Shown: in pieces, positions 16,485 to 25,571 of the stretch
How the letters are laid out: each line of letters begins with the position of its first letter
How positions within the stretch are numbered: the first letter of the stretch is position 1
Notes under the pieces: model-generated
What the model was told of the DNA's origin: nothing
Seen by the model: only the letters and a program-made list of their open reading frames with translations
The model's database searches: none
Assembly: GCA_002715965.1 (NCBI GenBank)
Contig: PBAL01000004.1
Span: forward strand, 62,001-126,000
DNA: 64,000 bases
Source: Verrucomicrobiales bacterium
Lineage (GTDB): Bacteria > Verrucomicrobiota > Verrucomicrobiia > Limisphaerales > JAYPXF01
Direction: 5' to 3'
Program-made: the position numbers and the translations under genes

Positions 16485-16871
16485 TTACTTGACCGAGACT
16501 TTCGCGCCCGCTTCTTCGAGCTTCTTCTTGGCCTCTTCGGCTTCGTCCTTGGACACACCTTCAAGCAAGGGCTTGGGTGCGCCTTCGACAAGAGCCTTGG
16601 CTTCGGCGAGGCCGAGTCCAGCCTTGGCGGCACGAACGGCCTTGATGACCGCGATCTTGTTGCCACCGAAGTCTTCAAGGATGACGTCGAATTCGGTCTT
16701 TTCTTCGGCGGGAGCAGCATCGCCACCAGCGGCTGCACCGCCGGCTGCAGCGACAGCAACAGGTGCTGCGGCACTCACGCCCCATTTTTCTTCCAGTGAT
16801 TTCACGAGATCAGCTGCTTCCAAAACGGTCAGCGTGCTGAGCTCATCCACGATTTTGTCGAGGTCTGCCAT
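16485..16871 (-). CDS. rplL: 50S ribosomal protein L7/L12
   Basis: The 128-residue stalk protein recruits elongation factors to the ribosome. It has the N-terminal dimerisation helix ([20 protein letters not shown]), an Ala/Gly-rich hinge (about residues 36-55) and the C-terminal domain ([25 protein letters not shown]...[12 protein letters not shown]...K). It lies 137 bases after rplJ in the minus-strand operon and 195 bases before rpoB. Confidence 0.98.
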   Translation of the reverse strand: MADLDKIVDELSTLTVLEAADLVKSLEEKWGVSAAAPVAVAAAGGAAAGGDAAPAEEKTEFDVILEDFGGNKIAVIKAVRAAKAGLGLAEAKALVEGAPKPLLEGVSKDEAEEAKKKLEEAGAKVSVK

Positions 16872-17008
16872 GTCTTTCTTCTTTCTTCTATTAGTCTCGA
16901 CGTTCCCGGGAGCTCCCGGTGTTTTGAGGCGACTGCCAGCCGCCCGTCGATTTGCTCTTTGGTTTCGGTTAACTCACTCCCGACTCGCCGGGAATGAAAT
17001 CGTTCAAA

Positions 17009-17518
17009 TTATTCGCCTTTCTCCGCCTTGGCCTTGAGCACCTGGGCCAACTGCGTGCCCGGGGTGTTGATGAGGGTGGCGAGCTTCTGGGCCGGCGCGT
17101 TGAGCACGCCGAGGATCTTGGCACGGAGCACGTCTAGCGAAGGCAGTTCGGCAATCGCCTTGACCTGATCTTCCTCCAAGCGTTCCTCGCCCATGTAGCC
17201 AAATCGCAACTTCGGCTTCTCAAATTCCGACTCAAAGGTCTTCAGGATCTTGGCCGCACCGGCAATGTCCTGGGCACCGGTCACAACCGCAAGCTGGCCT
17301 TTCATGGCTCCGGTGAGTTCGACACCGGATTCCTTGGCGGCCACCTTGAAGATCCGATTCTTGACCACGTGTGCTTCCGCCTGCACGCCTCGGAGGCGGG
17401 TGCGGAGTTCGCTGAAGTGATCAACGGTCAGGCCGGTGTAATCGACGACGATGAAGTAGGGAGAATTCTCGAGTCGATCGAGATACTCAGCCGTAATGAA
17501 TTTTTTTGCTTCGCGCAT
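17009..17518 (-). CDS. rplJ: 50S ribosomal protein L10
   Basis: The 169-residue stalk base protein anchors L7/L12 dimers to 23S rRNA. Recognisable blocks include the N-terminal VDYTGLTVDHFSELRTRLR and HVVKNRIFKVA segments and the C-terminal helices for L12 binding. Only 25 bases separate it from rplA, so there is little room for the long L10 leader known from E. coli, and autoregulation, if present, must use a different site. Confidence 0.97.
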   Translation of the reverse strand: MREAKKFITAEYLDRLENSPYFIVVDYTGLTVDHFSELRTRLRGVQAEAHVVKNRIFKVAAKESGVELTGAMKGQLAVVTGAQDIAGAAKILKTFESEFEKPKLRFGYMGEERLEEDQVKAIAELPSLDVLRAKILGVLNAPAQKLATLINTPGTQLAQVLKAKAEKGE

Positions 17519-17543
17519 TCTAACTAAATCTTTCTGGTTGGGG

Positions 17544-18242
17544 TTATTCGGCGGATGCGACTTCTTTCAAGTCAACCGCAATGCCGGGGCTCATGGTGGC
17601 GGACACCGCAGCGCTCTTGACGTAGGCGCCCTTGGTGCTGTCCGGCTTTGCCTTCACAATGGCGTCGAAAATCGTGCGGATGTTCTCCTCCAACTGGTCG
17701 GCGGAGAAGGAACGTTTGCCGGCGACAACGGCTAGATTGGAGGTCTTGTCGACCTTGAATTCAACGCGTCCGGCCTTCACGGCTTTGACCGCGGCTCCGG
17801 TGTCGTCGGTGACCGTGCCGGTCTTTGGATTGGGCATCAGTCCGCGGGGACCGAGCACACGGCCGAGCTTCCGGACTTCCGCCATGGCTTCGGGCGTCGC
17901 AACTGCGACATCGAATCCGGTCCAACCGCCTTCGCACTTCTTGATCATGTCATCGAATCCGACGTGTTCGGCACCGGCTTCCTTCGCTGCATCTGCCGCA
18001 GGTCCGGGCTTGGCAAAAACGACGACGGTCACGCTCTTGCCGCTTCCATGAGGGAGGGGAACCGTTCCACGGACCATCTGATCGGATTGACGGGGATCGA
18101 CGCCGAGCTTGAGGGAGACCTCAACGGTTTCGTCGAATTTGGTTTTCGGCATCTTGCCGAGGACATCGAGCGCTTCCTTCAACGGATACTTCTTTTCAGC
18201 GTCGATCTGTTCGAGTGCTTGTTTGTAGCGTTTGCTGGGCAT
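17544..18242 (-). CDS. rplA: 50S ribosomal protein L1
   Basis: The 232-residue large-subunit L1-stalk protein. It starts with KRYKQALEQIDAEKKYPLKEAL and has the rRNA-binding signatures TKFDETVEVSLKLGVDPRQSDQ and LGPRGLMPNPKTGTV. Its length is standard. It follows rplK by 46 bases in the secE-nusG-rplKAJL-rpoBC order that is conserved across bacteria. Confidence 0.98.
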   Translation of the reverse strand: MPSKRYKQALEQIDAEKKYPLKEALDVLGKMPKTKFDETVEVSLKLGVDPRQSDQMVRGTVPLPHGSGKSVTVVVFAKPGPAADAAKEAGAEHVGFDDMIKKCEGGWTGFDVAVATPEAMAEVRKLGRVLGPRGLMPNPKTGTVTDDTGAAVKAVKAGRVEFKVDKTSNLAVVAGKRSFSADQLEENIRTIFDAIVKAKPDSTKGAYVKSAAVSATMSPGIAVDLKEVASAE

Positions 18243-18288
18243 TTTTCTTTGCGGTGCAAGCGAACCGTGGGGCTCTCCCGCTTTTGGG

Positions 18289-18714
18289 TTAGTCTGCGAC
18301 TTCGATGCCCATGCTGCGGGCGGTCCCGGCGATCACCTGGATCGCGGCCTCATCATCGAAAGCGTTCAAGTCTTCCATCTTGGTCTTGGCGATCTCCAGC
18401 AACTGCGCGCGGGTGACCTTGCCAACCTTCTTCTTGTTCGGCGTGCCCGAACCCGATGCGATGCCAGCGGCCTTCTTCAAGAGCACGGCCGCAGGGGGCG
18501 ACTTGGTGATAAAAGTGAAGCTCTTGTCCTGATAGACGGTGATCACCACGGGGATCACCAGGCCGGCCTTGTCCTTGGTCTTGGCGTTGAACTCCTTGCA
18601 GAAGCCCATGATGTTCACGCCGTGCTGACCGAGTGCCGGACCCACCGGAGGCGCAGGGTTCGCCTGTCCGGCCGGGATCTGAAGCTTGATTTGTCCAGTT
18701 GCTTTCTTCGCCAT
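18289..18714 (-). CDS. rplK: 50S ribosomal protein L11
   Basis: The 141-residue protein of the GTPase-associated centre. The N-terminus [20 protein letters not shown] is the classic L11 signature, followed by [19 protein letters not shown] and the C-terminal rRNA-binding domain with [10 protein letters not shown]. It lies 28 bases after nusG. Confidence 0.98.
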   Translation of the reverse strand: MAKKATGQIKLQIPAGQANPAPPVGPALGQHGVNIMGFCKEFNAKTKDKAGLVIPVVITVYQDKSFTFITKSPPAAVLLKKAAGIASGSGTPNKKKVGKVTRAQLLEIAKTKMEDLNAFDDEAAIQVIAGTARSMGIEVAD

Positions 18715-18742
18715 TTCTCTAAGCTGTTTCTAAATTCTCCGG

Positions 18743-19309
18743 TCAGGTCTTCTCGACCTGCCAGTATTCGAGTTCCACCGGAGTCTTCCGGCCAAAAATA
18801 TCCACCGTGATCTTCAACTTGCCGCGCTCCGGATCGATCTCCTCGATCACACCGCTGAAGTTGAGGAACGGGCCGTCGTTGATCTTGACGGTCTCGCCGA
18901 CGTCGAAATTGACTCGCGGACGCTCGACGTCCTCGGAATCGGCTATCTGGGCCTTGATTCCGTCAATCTCGGCAACGTCCAGGGGAATCGGGCGCTCACC
19001 ACCGACGAAGCCGATGATACCCTGGGTGTCCTTGATGAAGTACCAGGGCTTGTCCATGATCCGGTTGTTCTCATCAAGCAGGGCGATGTGGATGTAAACG
19101 TAACCGGGATGGAGTTTGCGTTGCGAAACCGTTTTCTTCTGGTTGCGCACTTCCACGACCTTCTCCATCGGGACGAGCACTTCCTCGATGTAGCTCTGCA
19201 TCTCCTCCGCCTTGAGGCGTTTCATGATGCTGTCCCGCACCTTCATCTCCTGGCCGGAGAGGGTTTGCAGGGCGAACCACTGAGGTTTGGCTGAAAGTTC
19301 TTCGCTCAT
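18743..19309 (-). CDS. nusG: Transcription termination/antitermination protein NusG
   Basis: The 188-residue NusG couples RNA polymerase to ribosomes or Rho. The NGN domain begins at PQWFALQTLSGQEMKVRDSI and includes HPGYVYIHIAL and IIGFVGGERPIPL; the KOW domain lies near the C-terminus (GETVKINDGPFLNFSGVIEEI, residues about 135-155). One base separates it from secE, indicating tight coupling. Confidence 0.97.
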   Translation of the reverse strand: MSEELSAKPQWFALQTLSGQEMKVRDSIMKRLKAEEMQSYIEEVLVPMEKVVEVRNQKKTVSQRKLHPGYVYIHIALLDENNRIMDKPWYFIKDTQGIIGFVGGERPIPLDVAEIDGIKAQIADSEDVERPRVNFDVGETVKINDGPFLNFSGVIEEIDPERGKLKITVDIFGRKTPVELEYWQVEKT

Positions 19310-19310
19310 G

Positions 19311-19565
19311 TTACATCAGGGCCTGGACGACTTGCGCGAACAGCCAGTCTATCCCAAAGGTCAAGAAGCCAATGAAGATCACCGAGACCATCACCAGCAC
19401 GGTCGAACTCTTGAGTTCATCGGTGGAGGGCCAGTTGCACTTCTTCAGCTCGACGTTGGTCTCACCGACATACTTGGCGAGCTTCAACAATCCACCTTTG
19501 CGCCATGCGACGATCAGGACGATCGCCGCGATGACCAACAGAACGATTTGCGTTGTACTTAGCAC
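19311..19565 (-). CDS. secE: Preprotein translocase subunit SecE
   Basis: The 84-residue SecE is the essential clamp of the SecYEG channel. The conserved amphipathic helix and hinge (ETNVELKKCNWPSTDELKSS) is followed by the core membrane segment (VLVMVSVIFIGFLTFGIDWLF). An extra hydrophobic segment occupies residues 5-21, so it has two membrane spans, intermediate between the one-span and three-span forms. Context (tRNA, then secE, then nusG) supports the call. Confidence 0.95.
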   Translation of the reverse strand: MLSTTQIVLLVIAAIVLIVAWRKGGLLKLAKYVGETNVELKKCNWPSTDELKSSTVLVMVSVIFIGFLTFGIDWLFAQVVQALM

Positions 19566-19587
19566 GTTAACTTTCTAATTCCGGTCC

Positions 19588-19677
19588 TGGCGGAGGGGGA
19601 GGGATTCGAACCCCCGTTCCAGTTTCCCGGAAAGCGGTTTTCAAGACCGCCGCATTCGACCACTCTGCCACCCCTCC
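19588..19677 (-). tRNA. tRNA-Ser(UGA)
   Basis: A 90-nt tRNA with CCA encoded. The acceptor arm GGAGGGG pairs with the CCCCTCC next to the 3' end. The anticodon loop CTTGAAA gives anticodon TGA, reading UCA. A long variable arm typical of class II serine tRNAs follows the anticodon stem, and the T loop is GGGTTCGAATCCC. It sits between tRNA-Trp and secE, which is not the usual place for a serine tRNA. Confidence 0.96.
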
Positions 19678-19691
19678 GCTCGAACTTGGAC

Positions 19692-19768
19692 TGGCAGGGC
19701 AGGAGGGACTCGAACCCCCAACCGACGGTTTTGGAGACCGCAACTCTAGCCAATTGAGCTACTGCCCT
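19692..19768 (-). tRNA. tRNA-Trp(CCA)
   Basis: A 77-nt tRNA with CCA encoded. The acceptor AGGGCAG pairs with CTGCCCT, the D arm is TAGCTCAATTGGCTAGAG, the anticodon loop CTCCAAA gives CCA, and the T arm is GGGGGTTCGAGTCCCTCC. Its place between tuf and secE is common in bacteria. Confidence 0.97.
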
Positions 19769-19841
19769 AACCAAATTGTGTCTTTCGGCGGAAAGAGGGA
19801 GACGGGCAAAACCCGCCTCCCTCACTGCCTAAATAGCGGGG

Positions 19842-21032
19842 TTATTCAATGACTTCAGTGACCTGGCCGGCACCGATTGTCTTGCCACCTTCACGGATGG
19901 CGAATCGTTGCCCCTTCTCCATGGCCACCGGAGCGATGAGCTTGACGTCCACGGAGACGTTGTCACCGGGCATCACCATTTCAGTTCCTTCTTCGAGCGT
20001 GATCTGACCGGTCACGTCCGTGGTGCGGAAGTAAAACTGCGGGCGATAATTTCCGAAGAACGGCGTGTGACGGCCGCCTTCTTCCTTGGACAGAACGTAA
20101 AGCTGAGCCTTGAACCCGGTATGCGGAGTGATGGAACCGGGCTTGGCGAGCACCATGCCGCGCTCCACCTCCTCCTTCTTCACGCCGCGCAGGAGAACAC
20201 CGACGTTGTCACCGGCTTCTGCGGAATCGAGGAGCTTGCGGAACATCTCGATGTCGGTCGCGGTGGTCTTGCGGGTTTCCTTCAGACCAACGATTTCGAT
20301 TTCTTCCATCTTCTTGAGGATTCCGCGCTCGACGCGACCGGTAAGAACCGTGCCGCGACCTTCAATGTTGAACACGTCTTCCACGCACATCAGGAACGGA
20401 AGTTCCGTGTCACGCGGGGGCAGGGGCACGTGCTCGTCAATCGCGGTGAGCAGTTCCTGAATTGCCTCTTCGCCTTTCGCGTCGCCTTCGAGCGCAGCAG
20501 AGGCAGAGCCGCGGATGACGGGAATGTCGTCACCGGGAAATTCATACTTGTTCAGGAGATCGCGAACTTCCATCTCGACGAGGTCGAGCAGTTCGTCGTC
20601 GTCCACAAGGTCGCATTTGTTCATGTAGACCACGATCGCGGGAACGCCAACCTGACGGGCGAGGAGGATGTGCTCACGGGTCTGGGGCATGGGCCCGGAA
20701 TCTGCAGCGACAACCAGGATCGCACCATCCATCTGGGCAGCACCGGTGATCATGTTCTTCACGTAATCGGCGTGGCCGGGGCAGTCGACGTGAGCGTAGT
20801 GGCGCGTTTCACTTTGGTATTCCACGTGTGAAGCAGCGATCGTCACCGTCTTTGATTCGTCACGCACGGTGCCACCTTTGGTGATATCCGCGTATGAGAT
20901 GGTCTCAGCCAAATCACGGCGAGACTGGGTTGCGACGATTGCGGCAGTCAGGGTCGACTTGCCGTGGTCAACGTGTCCGATAGTACCAACGTTTACGTGC
21001 GGTTTGGTCCGTTGAAACGCTTCTTTTGCCAT
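19842..21032 (-). CDS. tuf: Elongation factor Tu
   Basis: The 396-residue GTPase delivers aminoacyl-tRNA to the ribosome. G-motifs are GHVDHGKST (about residues 19-27), DCPGHADY and NKCDLVDD. Domain 2 contains [13 protein letters not shown] and the C-terminal domain contains [16 protein letters not shown] and [15 protein letters not shown]. It lies between tRNA-Thr and tRNA-Trp and is likely co-transcribed with them. Confidence 0.99.
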   Translation of the reverse strand: MAKEAFQRTKPHVNVGTIGHVDHGKSTLTAAIVATQSRRDLAETISYADITKGGTVRDESKTVTIAASHVEYQSETRHYAHVDCPGHADYVKNMITGAAQMDGAILVVAADSGPMPQTREHILLARQVGVPAIVVYMNKCDLVDDDELLDLVEMEVRDLLNKYEFPGDDIPVIRGSASAALEGDAKGEEAIQELLTAIDEHVPLPPRDTELPFLMCVEDVFNIEGRGTVLTGRVERGILKKMEEIEIVGLKETRKTTATDIEMFRKLLDSAEAGDNVGVLLRGVKKEEVERGMVLAKPGSITPHTGFKAQLYVLSKEEGGRHTPFFGNYRPQFYFRTTDVTGQITLEEGTEMVMPGDNVSVDVKLIAPVAMEKGQRFAIREGGKTIGAGQVTEVIE

Positions 21033-21095
21033 TCTAGTGTGTCCTGTTTATCTGTTCTGTTCTGTTATTAGTCTTTCCGGCGGTCAGGCCGAAAA

Positions 21096-21171
21096 TGGAG
21101 CCCATGACCGGGCTTGAACCGGTGACCTCATCCTTACCAAGGATGTGCTCTACCAACTGAGCTACATGGGC
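21096..21171 (-). tRNA. tRNA-Thr(GGU)
   Basis: A 76-nt tRNA with CCA encoded. The acceptor GCCCATG pairs with CATGGGC, the D arm is TAGCTCAGTTGGTAGAGC, the anticodon stem-loop CATCC-TTGGTAA-GGATG gives GGT, and the T arm is CCGGTTCAAGCCCGG. Together with tuf it recalls the thrT-tufB arrangement of E. coli. Confidence 0.97.
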
Positions 21172-21307
21172 AAAAGCCCGGGTCACTTACCGCTTCAGGC
21201 CCGCCGAATGAGACGAAAAAAAGAACGCTACAACCTGTGTTCTGCTCCAGCAAATCACTGGGTTGAGCGGTCTGTCCAACTCGGTTCCGGCACTTAAGCG
21301 GAGCGGG

Positions 21308-21335
21308 AAGATATAAAAGCGCAAGAGGAAGTCAA
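21308..21335 (-). promoter_or_regulatory. Sigma70-like promoter for the tRNA-Thr/tuf/rpoBC cluster
   Basis: On the minus strand TTGACT (21335-21330) is followed after 16 bases by TATCTT (21313-21308). It sits about 135 bases before tRNA-Thr in an AT-richer stretch and faces the cluster. The match is good but untested. Confidence 0.55.
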
Positions 21336-21457
21336 CGAAATACTGAAAAATCTTTGCTGTTTTTCGCTTTTCGGCACCAATCCTGCCGTTTTGCCATAAT
21401 CAGCCAAAAAACACTCATTTGCGCACGTTTCCATCGCGGTCTCCACGCACATGGTTC

Positions 21458-21830
21458 TTAAATCCACGTCTCCGGCACGAAAATCACATCGCCCGCCCGA
21501 ACCTTGAAATCGTCGGCCTTTTCATCCGAGAGGATCTTCTTCGCATTGACCTCGATCGTTTTTGATTTCCACTTCGGCTTCGCGAACGGTCATTCCCGCG
21601 AGAGAAATGGGTCCGACCAGATGAGGATTAATCTTTCCATCGGACGCGACCTTCGATTCCAAGTTCAGGTCGGGCTCTCGATAGACGCTCAGCTTCACGT
21701 CATCGCCTGGCAGAATCACATCCACTGCCATCGGCTTTTGTGGAGACATGTCCGGTTGCGGTGCGGCAGGTGCCGGGCCGACAAATAGAATGACGACGAA
21801 CAGCAGGGCGATGGTGAAGGTGATTTTCAT
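21458..21830 (-). pseudogene. Polysaccharide export (Wza-like) protein, internally deleted and frameshifted
   Basis: The N-terminal part has a signal peptide (MKITFTIALLFVVILFVGPA) and the start of a Poly_export domain (ILPGDDVKLSVYREPDLNLE, then DGKINPHLVGPISLAGMTVREAE). After about residue 90 the frame runs out at a TGA near 21524, but the +1 frame continues as EVNAKKILSDEKADDFKVRA, then GDVIFVPETWI and a TAA at 21458. That second piece is the typical end of an SLBB domain. The join therefore looks like an in-gene deletion that removed the middle (about 100-150 residues in a normal homologue) and changed the frame. It cannot make a working export channel protein. Confidence 0.75.
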
Positions 21831-21887
21831 GGCGACTCCGTTTCGAGAGGCATGGAGGAACTCAACTGCTAGGTCGATCCAATTCAG

Positions 21888-22256
21888 CTACGCATCTTCG
21901 TCGAGTGCGTGTTGCTGGAGAGCTTCGAGGTCAACGAACTCCAAGGCGGATGCATGACTGGCTTCGAGATAAACGGGCGGAGCGACGCCGGCATCGAAGG
22001 CTTCACCCCAGCGCTGCACGCAGAGGCACCATCTGTCACCGGGATTGAGTCCCGGGAAACCCCAGGCCTCATTGGGTGTGCTCAGGTCGTTGCCACGCAG
22101 TTGGCTGAACTCGAGAAACTCGCGGGTCATAACCGCACAAACGGTGTGCACGCCGTAATCACCAGGCCCGGTTCGGCAATAGCCATCGCGATAGAATCCG
22201 GTGAGCGGATCGGTGCAGCAGCATTTCAAGTCGGAGCCGAGAACGTTTGAAGGCAT
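21888..22256 (-). CDS. DUF2237-family protein
   Basis: A 122-residue cytoplasmic protein of unknown function. It matches the family pattern closely: NVLGSDLKCCCTDPLTGFYR, CRTGPGDYGVHTVCAVMT, EFLEFSQLRGNDLSTP, GFPGLNPGDRWCLCVQRW and GVAPPVYLEATH-like segments. Several cysteines are conserved. The open frame extends to 22412, but homology begins at the 22256 ATG, 11 bases after the bcp stop, so it is the last gene of the serA-ppi-bcp run. Confidence 0.88.
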   Translation of the reverse strand: MPSNVLGSDLKCCCTDPLTGFYRDGYCRTGPGDYGVHTVCAVMTREFLEFSQLRGNDLSTPNEAWGFPGLNPGDRWCLCVQRWGEAFDAGVAPPVYLEASHASALEFVDLEALQQHALDEDA

Positions 22257-22267
22257 GGCGTGGAGAG

Positions 22268-22741
22268 TCAGAGTTCGGCGAGGACTTCCGCGGCGTGCGT
22301 CTCGGCCTTCACCTTGGGCCAGATCTTCTGAATCCTGCCATTGGGATCGATGAAGAAGGTCACGCGATGGGTGCCGTCGAATTCGCGGCCCATGAATTTC
22401 TTGCGTCCCCACACTCCGTAAGCGTTCACGATCTTCTTGTCCTCATCCGAAAGGAGCGTGAAGGGGAGATTGAACTTCTCGACGAACTTGTCGTGTGATT
22501 TCACCGGATCGATGCTGACTCCGATAACGACCGCGTCCTTCTTCTCAAACTTCTTATGCAGATCGCGAAAGCCGCAGGCTTCCTTGTTGCAACCGGGCGT
22601 GTTGTCCTTGGGGTAGAAATAGAGGATGACGTGTTTGCCCTTGAAATCCTTGAGGGCAACGTTTCCACCACCTTGCGTGACCGCGGAAAACGCGGGCGCC
22701 TTGTCACCTTCCTTGAGCGTAATGTTCGGCCCCAATGCCAT
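22268..22741 (-). CDS. bcp: Thioredoxin-dependent peroxiredoxin (Bcp/PrxQ)
   Basis: The 157-residue PrxQ-type enzyme reduces hydrogen and organic peroxides. The peroxidatic Cys51 is in YPKDNTPGCNKEAC and the resolving Cys56 is five residues later, as in 2-Cys PrxQ proteins; the common T after the first Cys is N here. The region GVSIDPVKSHDKFVEKFNLPFTLLSDEDK is typical. Eight bases separate it from the parvulin gene upstream, and it is part of the serA-led operon. Confidence 0.95.
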   Translation of the reverse strand: MALGPNITLKEGDKAPAFSAVTQGGGNVALKDFKGKHVILYFYPKDNTPGCNKEACGFRDLHKKFEKKDAVVIGVSIDPVKSHDKFVEKFNLPFTLLSDEDKKIVNAYGVWGRKKFMGREFDGTHRVTFFIDPNGRIQKIWPKVKAETHAAEVLAEL

Positions 22742-22749
22742 GCCTCAAC

Positions 22750-23772
22750 TCAACGCTTGTACTTGTCGTCTAGGATCTCGACATTGTACAGCGACTTCAA
22801 ATCGGCAGTGAACTTGGGCATGAGTTCATTGGCCTTGTCGTTGATAAGCGACTGTTTGATGCGCTCCTTGGATTGATCGAACGTGATCTTCTTCGCAGGT
22901 GTCCGGTCAAGCAGCTTGATGATGTGATACCCATAGGCGGTTTCCACAACCGGGCTGATTTCTCCAATCCGAAGAGCGAATGCTGCCGTTTCAAATTCCA
23001 CCGCCATCTGACCCTTGGCGAAGACATACGTGCCTCCTCGCTCCTTCGAAGCGGGATCCTCCGAATACTCCTTGGCCAGCTCCTGAAAATCGGCGCCCAA
23101 CACGGCACGCCGGCGAATGGTTCCGATACGCGTGCGCCGGCTTTCCTTGTCCGATTTCGGATAAGGACGCTTGGTCTGCAGGTCCATGGTGGCAATGAGA
23201 ACGTGGGAGACGCGCAATCGTTCGGGCTGCGTGAACTTCTCGGGATTGTCGTTGTAGTACTTCTGGACCTCACTGTCCTCAATCGGGATCTTCTTGTGAA
23301 GTTCACGGATCAGCACTTCTTCAACCACGGCTTGATCGACAAATTTTGCGCGGAAGTCATCATAGTTCAGCCCCATCGACTTGAGATAGCGGCTGAACGC
23401 AGCATCTGAACCCGTCCCATCCCGAAACTTGGCGATCAGCTTTTCCGCACGCTGAATTCCCTTGGCGTGATCTTCTGATGTCGCCCGCTGGGTCATGATT
23501 TTCAGGAAGATCTGTTTTTCCAGCAATCGCTTGAGGAGATCGGGGCGTTCGGCTTCGGAGACGACTTGTCTGTTGGCCGCCGAAGCGGACTTGAACTCCA
23601 GATAGGCCTTGTCGATCTCGCTTTCCTTGACCTCAAAGCCCTTGCCCTTGGCGACGGTCTTGTCCGGGAACAACTGGTCGATCGGGACCTTCTTCGTTGC
23701 CGCGGATGAAGCCAGGCAAAGCGCGAAAACCGCAAGGCCGGACACGATGGGTTCGGTCGGAAAGAGGCGCAT
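22750..23772 (-). CDS. Exported parvulin-type peptidyl-prolyl isomerase (SurA-like)
   Basis: The 340-residue product has an N-terminal signal peptide (through about residue 25) and a SurA-N-like helical region with conserved KRLLEKQIFLKIMTQRA. The parvulin domain (about residues 190-300) carries VSHVLIAT, DFQELAKEYSEDPASKERGG, GQMAVEFETAAFALRIGEIS and TAYGYHIIKLLDR. It should assist folding of exported proteins in the periplasm. It lies 7 bases after serA, a link with no obvious metabolic sense. Confidence 0.9.
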   Translation of the reverse strand: MRLFPTEPIVSGLAVFALCLASSAATKKVPIDQLFPDKTVAKGKGFEVKESEIDKAYLEFKSASAANRQVVSEAERPDLLKRLLEKQIFLKIMTQRATSEDHAKGIQRAEKLIAKFRDGTGSDAAFSRYLKSMGLNYDDFRAKFVDQAVVEEVLIRELHKKIPIEDSEVQKYYNDNPEKFTQPERLRVSHVLIATMDLQTKRPYPKSDKESRRTRIGTIRRRAVLGADFQELAKEYSEDPASKERGGTYVFAKGQMAVEFETAAFALRIGEISPVVETAYGYHIIKLLDRTPAKKITFDQSKERIKQSLINDKANELMPKFTADLKSLYNVEILDDKYKR

Positions 23773-23779
23773 GTTTGAA

Positions 23780-25372
23780 TCAGAATGTCACAATTCTGAC
23801 GTTGCTGATATCAGTATCGTTCTCCATTTCTGCGAGCGCAGTGTCAGGAGGGATGCTGTCGAGATTGAGCACGGTCAAAGCCTGTCCACCCGCACAATCA
23901 CGCGCAAGGGTCATGTTGGCAATGTTGACCTGGTGGCTGGCCATCAGCGAACCGATCTGGCCGACGACACCAGGACGGTCCTTGTTGTTCATCATGAACA
24001 CGACGCCTTCAGGCATGATTTCAACCGGCTGGCCATTGAGTCTTACGATGCGCGGCTGACTGCTCTTGCCGAAGATCGTACCACCCGCTGAAACCTTCGT
24101 GTCGCCGGAATGCACCGCCACGTGCAGCCATTCATTGAAGTCCACGTCTTCGCTCGACTTCACCGCGTCCACCTGGATTCCAAGTCCTTCGGCCAAACTC
24201 ATTACGTTGACCAGATTGACATCCTTGCCGCCCGCGTGTTCGAGAAACGCCCGCAGGACGTATCGAAGCACGGGGTCATTGGGAATATCAGCCGCCTTGC
24301 CGCCGAAGGATATGACGATGCGATCATTTCGGTTAGGAGCCAACTGTCCGAGCAGACGGCCCAGCTTCTCCCCGAGTGTGAGGTATGGCTTAACCGACTC
24401 GTAGGTCTGTGCATCCAAGCTCGGCATGTTGATCGCCGTTCGCACAACGCTATGCAGCAGGAAATCCGTGATCAACTCGGCGACTTCGATTCCGCACTGA
24501 TCCTGCGCCTCCGAGGTGCTCGCCCCCAGATGCGGGGTCATAATGATCTTGTCGCACGAGCGCAACTTGTGGTCTTCGGGCAATGGTTCGGTTTCGTAAA
24601 CGTCAAGGGCCGCACCAGCGCACTTGCCACTGTCGATAGCATCGATCAAGGCGTCCTCGTCGACGATACCACCTCGAGCGCAGTTCAGAATCCGCACACC
24701 GTCTTTCATTTTTGCGAAGGCATCGGCGTCGACCATTCCGCGCGTCTCGTCGGTGAGATGCAGGTGGAATGTGATGAAGTCCGAAACGGCATAGAGATCT
24801 TCAACCTTCTCAAACAATTCCACGCCCAATGCCTTTGCCCGGGCGAGTGAGAGAAACGGATCGTAGGCAACCACCTTCATTCCGAAGACCTGTGCCCGCT
24901 TGGCAACCTCTGCACCGATGCGACCCAGTCCGAGAATACCCAGCGTCTTGTTACAGACCTCGGTGCCCTTGAAATTCTTCCGGGCCCAATGCCCATCCTT
25001 CATCGACGAATGCGCCTGGGGTATCTTCCTCGCAAGCGCCATCAACATTGAGAAAGTCAATTCGGCGGTGGAAATTGTATTACCACCCGGGGTGTTCATC
25101 ACGACGACACCGGCGGAGGTCGCAGCATCGATATCCACATTGTCGACTCCCACGCCAGCACGGCCAACAACCCTCAATGCCGGAGCAGAATCGATGACGT
25201 TCTTGCGGATCTTGGTCTCAGAACGAACCACCATCGCAGACGCGGTCTTGGCCAATTCGGCGAGTTCCTCGTCACTTGGCGGCTTGGGCAGGACGTTTAC
25301 ATTGAATGCCGATTGAGCCTTAAAATGCTCGATTCCTTTCGGCGAAATTGGGTCACAAATCACTATGTTCAT
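23780..25372 (-). CDS. serA: D-3-phosphoglycerate dehydrogenase
   Basis: The 530-residue long-form enzyme carries out the first step of serine synthesis, oxidising 3-phosphoglycerate with NAD. The substrate domain is interrupted by the Rossmann fold (LGILGLGRIGAEVAKRAQ, residues about 143-160). Catalytic segments are NCARGGIVDEDAL, the Glu in YETEPLPEDH and the His in MTPHLGASTSEAQ. An intervening domain (about 320-450) and a C-terminal ACT domain (DRPGVVGQIGSLMASHQVNIANM) suggest serine feedback. It leads a minus-strand run of four genes. Confidence 0.96.
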   Translation of the reverse strand: MNIVICDPISPKGIEHFKAQSAFNVNVLPKPPSDEELAELAKTASAMVVRSETKIRKNVIDSAPALRVVGRAGVGVDNVDIDAATSAGVVVMNTPGGNTISTAELTFSMLMALARKIPQAHSSMKDGHWARKNFKGTEVCNKTLGILGLGRIGAEVAKRAQVFGMKVVAYDPFLSLARAKALGVELFEKVEDLYAVSDFITFHLHLTDETRGMVDADAFAKMKDGVRILNCARGGIVDEDALIDAIDSGKCAGAALDVYETEPLPEDHKLRSCDKIIMTPHLGASTSEAQDQCGIEVAELITDFLLHSVVRTAINMPSLDAQTYESVKPYLTLGEKLGRLLGQLAPNRNDRIVISFGGKAADIPNDPVLRYVLRAFLEHAGGKDVNLVNVMSLAEGLGIQVDAVKSSEDVDFNEWLHVAVHSGDTKVSAGGTIFGKSSQPRIVRLNGQPVEIMPEGVVFMMNNKDRPGVVGQIGSLMASHQVNIANMTLARDCAGGQALTVLNLDSIPPDTALAEMENDTDISNVRIVTF

Positions 25373-25571
25373 CGCACAGAGCGGGGGAGTGTAGGGAAGG
25401 CCCCTGTGCGGGTCAATGGGTCAGAGCAATTCAGTCGCGATCAACCACGCTCGCCCTGAGCTGTACGCATTCTGGCGCTTTCCTCCCCGAGACTTCGTCG
25501 TATGATCTGAGCATCAACGGCACGGTACCAGATTCGACTCCAACAGAAAAAGCAGGCTGCTCGCGACCGCC

